NCBI GenBank assembly: GCA_024280195.1
Contig: JAJRQP010000183.1
Span: 1-17,589, forward strand
DNA: 17,589 nucleotides
DNA from: Bacteroidota bacterium
GTDB taxonomy: Bacteria; Bacteroidota; Bacteroidia; Flavobacteriales_D; Crocinitomicaceae
Direction of reading: 5' to 3'
This document shows, piece by piece, positions 15,945 to 17,589 of this stretch (the stretch's first letter is position 1; every line of letters begins with the position of its first letter). Made by a program: the position numbers and the translations under genes. Below the pieces are notes generated by a model that saw only the letters and a program-made list of their open reading frames with translations, did no database searches and was not told where the DNA came from.

Positions 15945-16966
15945 TTAGCGTTATCTTTTATTTCTTTTTCACGGAACTCTTTCTTGGAGTTTTTTGTTCT
16001 GATCCTAACTCCAACAACGAGTTTAATCGTATAAAATGTTTGGTTGTATTGCAAATTTTGGATTTTCACGGTTTTAAAATCAAATTCAGTATTTAATAAG
16101 ATAAAATAACTTGGCTTAGAATAACCTCCAAGAAGTCGGAAGTCAACTCGTGGAGCAATACCTAGAAAGCTTCGAGTTTTTCCTGATGTTGTGTAAAATT
16201 TATTCTGAATGACTCCACCAAGACCTCCAAACACTGCAAATTGCCAATTATTTATTCGGTTGACATAAGCATAACCAGGAATCACTCCCAAATCAAGAGC
16301 GCCAATTGTAGATGCATTAGAACGATCGGTAGAGTCTGATAATGATTGAGGAACAATTGATCCTTCGGTATTGTTTAGCCCGAAATAATTAAGAGAGGTC
16401 TTAAAATACCATGTCTTAGCAGGTTTTAAATAATGTCCAACTCTTCCAAGAACAGCATGTATATTAAATTCTTTTGATTTAAACCACCAGACATTTGCAG
16501 AAATACTTGTTGCATTGATATTTGGATAGATTCCATTAGGAGTCAATGAACTTAGACTATCATTCCATTTGTATTCATCTTTAATGACATAACCTCTATA
16601 GTTTCTTAAATTAACAGTTGTAAAAACTTGTTTGATGTTAAATTTCAAACCTACATCAAAGTATTCAGTATTTCCAAAACGACTTTCTGCCTTAATATTT
16701 CCTGGTAATGCAAAACCAATTCTTAAAGCAAACCATTTATATGCAACACCAAACCCTAAGGTCGTTCGGATGTTGTTTTTGTACTGTAGTTTTTTAACTC
16801 CTAGTTTAAAATTGTCAGTTATAGAAAAAGGGGCAGAGTTAAAACCAACGTCAGTAAACAACACCAGCCTATCTTTATAGAGCTGATAAGGTAAGGTATC
16901 ATTTTCTTGCGAATGAACACTCAGAGAGTAGAAGGTAAACAATAATATGTAAAATGATTTTTTCAA
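15941..16966 (-). CDS. DUF4421 family exported protein, TTG start
   Basis: This 341-residue exported protein of unknown function has a signal peptide of about 19 residues (MKKSFYILLFTFYSLSVHSQ). It is followed by the DUF4421 pattern: YKDRLVLFTDVGFN, GVAYKWFALRIGFALPG and many alternating beta strands, suggesting an outer membrane beta-barrel or a surface beta protein. The start codon is TTG at 16964-16966. The codon just before it in frame is TAG (16967-16969), and there is no ATG nearby downstream, so the TTG is forced by the need for the signal peptide. A full Bacteroidota promoter lies only 5 bases upstream, so the mRNA may be leaderless. The family call is from remembered motifs. Confidence 0.88.
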   Translation of the reverse strand: MKKSFYILLFTFYSLSVHSQENDTLPYQLYKDRLVLFTDVGFNSAPFSITDNFKLGVKKLQYKNNIRTTLGFGVAYKWFALRIGFALPGNIKAESRFGNTEYFDVGLKFNIKQVFTTVNLRNYRGYVIKDEYKWNDSLSSLTPNGIYPNINATSISANVWWFKSKEFNIHAVLGRVGHYLKPAKTWYFKTSLNYFGLNNTEGSIVPQSLSDSTDRSNASTIGALDLGVIPGYAYVNRINNWQFAVFGGLGGVIQNKFYTTSGKTRSFLGIAPRVDFRLLGGYSKPSYFILLNTEFDFKTVKIQNLQYNQTFYTIKLVVGVRIRTKNSKKEFREKEIKDNAN

Positions 16967-16971
16967 CTAGT

Positions 16972-17001
16972 CAAAAATACGAAAAATGGGTGTAGAACAA
17001 A
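16972..17001 (-). promoter_or_regulatory. Bacteroidota promoter of the DUF4421 gene (-33 TTTG, N18, -7 TATTTTTG)
   Basis: Read on the minus strand, TTTG (16998-17001) is followed by 18 bases and then TATTTTTG (16972-16979). This matches the known Flavobacterium/Bacteroides consensus of TTG, a spacer of about 17-23, and TAnnTTTG at every defined base. The -7 box ends 5 bases before the TTG start codon, so transcription should begin at or within a few bases of the start codon. Confidence 0.65.
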
Positions 17002-17041
17002 CATTCTTAATTCTACATTATCAATTATTAATTATTACCAT

Positions 17042-17049
17042 TACATTTG
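17042..17049 (+). promoter_or_regulatory. Candidate -7 box of the methyltransferase gene
   Basis: TACATTTG matches TAnnTTTG exactly and ends 18 bases before the methyltransferase ATG, in the 101-bp divergent gap. No TTG is found at the -33 distance; the region there is AT-only sequence (TCAATTATTAATTATTA). A leader of about 15 bases would result. Confidence 0.4.
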
Positions 17050-17067
17050 CTTTCGAATAAAAGAAGA

Positions 17068-17589
17068 ATGAAGAAGATTTATAAATATTTACTCAACAAA
17101 TTACCTCGCCCACTCTTAATTAGGTTGAGTTATCCATTTAAATTAGTTGCACCTCTGTTATATAAAGGCGACAAGGTTGAATGCACAGTTTGTGAGAAGA
17201 AGTTTTCAAAATTCTTATCTTACGGTTCTGATGTCGCTCATAGAGAAAATGTTCTCTGTCCTTATGATTTAACTTTAGAACGACACCGCTTAATGTGGTT
17301 GTATTTAAAAGATCATTCTGATTTCTTTACAAAAGAAGATAATAAGGTGTTGCATATTGCGCCCGAACAATGCTTTCATAAGCGTTTTAAGAATCAGAAA
17401 AATTTAGATTATCTAACAGGAGACTTAGTTTCTCCATTGGCGGATATACACTTTGATTTACATGATATTCCACTGGAAGACAATCGTTTTGATGTAATTT
17501 TCTGCAACCACGTAATGGAACACGTTGATGATGCCATTCAATGCATGAGTGAATTACATCGAGTAATGAAGCCAGGAGGGTGGGGGATC
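17068..17589 (+). CDS. Class I SAM-dependent methyltransferase (3' end outside window)
   Basis: An open frame runs from the ATG at 17068 to the right edge without a stop (174 residues), so the gene is cut. After a basic N-terminus (MKKIYKYLLNKLPRP) comes a zinc-knuckle-like segment (C39, C42, C64), then LERHRLMWLYL and the methyltransferase core. Motif I is KVLHIAPEQCF (93-103), in which HIAPE replaces the usual DLGCG, as in one Bacteroidota/cyanobacterial subgroup. Later blocks are LDYLTGDLVSPLADI, FDVIFCNHVMEHV (141-153) and HRVMKPGGWGI at the edge. It should transfer a methyl group from S-adenosylmethionine; the acceptor is unknown, with surface sugars one possibility. It is divergent from the DUF4421 gene. 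Confidence 0.9.
   Translation, partial: MKKIYKYLLNKLPRPLLIRLSYPFKLVAPLLYKGDKVECTVCEKKFSKFLSYGSDVAHRENVLCPYDLTLERHRLMWLYLKDHSDFFTKEDNKVLHIAPEQCFHKRFKNQKNLDYLTGDLVSPLADIHFDLHDIPLEDNRFDVIFCNHVMEHVDDAIQCMSELHRVMKPGGWGI

Noticed and set aside
1..17589. Mobile elements, CRISPR arrays, toxin-antitoxin or phage-defence genes
   Set aside because: I looked through both strands and found no repeats with regular spacing, no transposase or integrase motifs and no defence-type domains. All coding space is filled by housekeeping and envelope genes.

Overview
The window (about 17.6 kb, AT-rich, roughly 35% GC by eye) looks like an ordinary, gene-dense chromosomal segment of a Bacteroidota bacterium, most likely order Flavobacteriales. 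The evidence is the gene content (YqgE, a Bacteroidota-style LptD, a DUF4421 protein, the small protein usually mislabelled 'ABC transporter ATPase', an Mce protein in an amidase operon), the absence of clear Shine-Dalgarno sequences, and promoter boxes of the TAnnTTTG type. I see no tRNA, rRNA, CRISPR array, insertion sequence or phage gene, and no gene-free stretch longer than about 110 bases.

Layout. Positions 1-1127 (+) hold the 3' part of a DUF389 membrane protein. It meets an oligosaccharide flippase-like gene (1124-2584, -) tail to tail, with a 4-bp stop-codon overlap. Next on the minus strand comes a tight five-gene chain, read from 7474 down to 2677: rarA, a LpxL/HtrB-type acyltransferase, a secreted Asp-box (YCF48-like) propeller protein, an HD phosphohydrolase and a ROK sugar kinase. 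Every junction in this chain overlaps by 1, 20, 4 or 4 bases. A second minus-strand unit, lptD then yqgE (10726 to 7581), lies upstream of it. lptD is divergent, across only 37 bp, from a plus-strand six-gene operon (10764-15944): N-acetylmuramoyl-L-alanine amidase with a SPOR-like tail, an MlaD/Mce protein, a membrane (Fe-S) protein resembling HdrE fused to HdrC, a small HAD-family protein, an HdrB-like cysteine-rich protein, and a small unknown protein. That operon meets a DUF4421 gene (15941-16966, -), again with a TTAA stop-codon overlap. DUF4421 is divergent from a methyltransferase gene cut off by the right edge (17068 onward).

How the genes fit together. The centre is about the cell envelope: LptD inserts LPS in the outer membrane, the MlaD protein probably moves phospholipid between membranes, the amidase trims peptidoglycan, and the acyltransferase probably completes lipid A. 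The two Fe-S genes form a heterodisulfide-reductase-like electron-transfer pair with no HdrA in view. Their placement inside an envelope operon is the least explained feature here. The most useful specific observations are that LptD has exactly two cysteines, placed like the disulfide-forming ones of the E. coli protein; that two genes have TTG starts forced by upstream in-frame stops, one of them just behind a full Bacteroidota promoter (probably leaderless); and that both convergent gene pairs use the same TTAA stop overlap. I did not find convincing evidence for a wholly new system.
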